Shown: positions 12,665-12,757 of the stretch, piece after piece | Numbering within the stretch: position 1 is the stretch's first letter | How the letters are laid out: every line of letters begins with the position of its first letter | Assembly: GCA_018263655.1 (NCBI GenBank) | Contig: JAANWY010000228.1 | Span: 1 to 12,757, forward strand | Length of the DNA: 12,757 nt | Direction of reading: 5' to 3' | Source of the DNA: Anaerolineales bacterium | Lineage (GTDB): Bacteria > Chloroflexota > Anaerolineae > Epilineales > JAANWY01 | Position numbers and translations under genes: made by a program | The notes under the pieces: model-generated | Databases searched by the model: none | Told to the model about the DNA's origin: nothing | What the model saw: only the letters and a program-made list of their open reading frames with translations

Positions 12665-12757
12665 CCTGTCTGCGTGCCTGTCCTGCGGACGCAGGCAGGC
12701 GCACAGGCAGGCCTGAAACAAGTTTCAGCGTCCAGGCGACGTCCTGAGCTCCGTCGA
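12665..12757. repeat. G+C-rich dyad cluster, possibly the edge of a dispersed repeat
   Basis: An imperfect dyad of CCTG/CAGG blocks (12665..12711) with a perfect GTCC-TGC-GGAC core (12680..12690) is followed by CTGAAAC-AA-GTTTCAG (12713..12728). The last 17 bases (GTCCTGAGCTCCGTCGA) resemble one arm of intergenic repeats of the GTCCTGAGC...GTCGAAGGAC type. The window ends before a second arm could be seen. Confidence 0.4.

Larger units (their letters stand above)
12363..12757. other. Gene-free 3' region with several dyads
   Basis: No credible coding frame is visible. The region holds the inverted repeat at 12420..12506, a small dyad GACTTA/TAAGTC near 12610..12629, and the repeat-like end at 12665..12757. 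Confidence 0.6.

Overview
The window most likely comes from a Chloroflexota bacterium, probably of the Anaerolineae/Caldilineae/Ardenticatenia type. This rests on style, not on a marker gene. The evidence is large secreted proteins with Pro/Thr linkers (TPTPTPS), combined S8, CAP and DNRLRE-like domains, a membrane-anchored GH3 enzyme with a Thr/Pro stalk, an FHA domain fused to an OmpR-type winged helix, and a C-terminal FVPFVTR tail resembling the YLPLVxR ending of many secreted Chloroflexota proteins. There are no rRNA or tRNA genes, no CRISPR array and no transposase.

Layout. (1) 4224..2, minus strand: a very large secreted subtilisin-family protease. Its order is signal peptide, prodomain, S8 catalytic domain, CAP domain, two DNRLRE-like beta domains, a second CAP domain and a third DNRLRE-like domain. 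A -1 nt frameshift near position 901 breaks the second CAP domain, so the sequence as given encodes two overlapping reading frames. A 24-bp tract inside it (1615..1638) is nearly identical to an Illumina adapter. (2) 4225..5294: about 1.07 kb without a convincing gene. It holds several inverted repeats, a direct repeat, a perfect 50-bp palindrome and a strong sigma70-type promoter. (3) 5295..8075, plus strand: a secreted GH3-family glycosidase with an Ig-like domain, a Thr/Pro stalk and three C-terminal membrane helices. (4) 9190..8138, minus strand: a PknB-like Ser/Thr kinase with one C-terminal membrane helix. (5) 9295..9936, plus strand: an FHA plus winged-helix regulator, divergent from the kinase. 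(6) 10021..12291, plus strand: a second secreted subtilase-fold protein whose catalytic Asp, His, oxyanion Asn and Ser are all replaced, so it is a predicted pseudoprotease. Its reading frame contains an in-frame palindromic element. (7) 12292..12757: a rho-independent terminator followed by gene-free sequence rich in dyads.

How the genes may work together (inference): the kinase and the FHA regulator form a plausible phospho-signalling pair, with the pThr-binding FHA domain controlling a DNA-binding domain. The pseudoprotease lies 84 nt downstream of the FHA gene with no visible terminator between them and may be co-transcribed. The active protease, the pseudoprotease and the GH3 enzyme are all exported and could act on the cell envelope or on extracellular polymers. 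The most interesting points are the fully inactivated subtilase, the palindromic element inside it, the perfect palindrome beside the GH3 promoter, and two possible assembly problems (adapter-like tract and frameshift) in the first protease.
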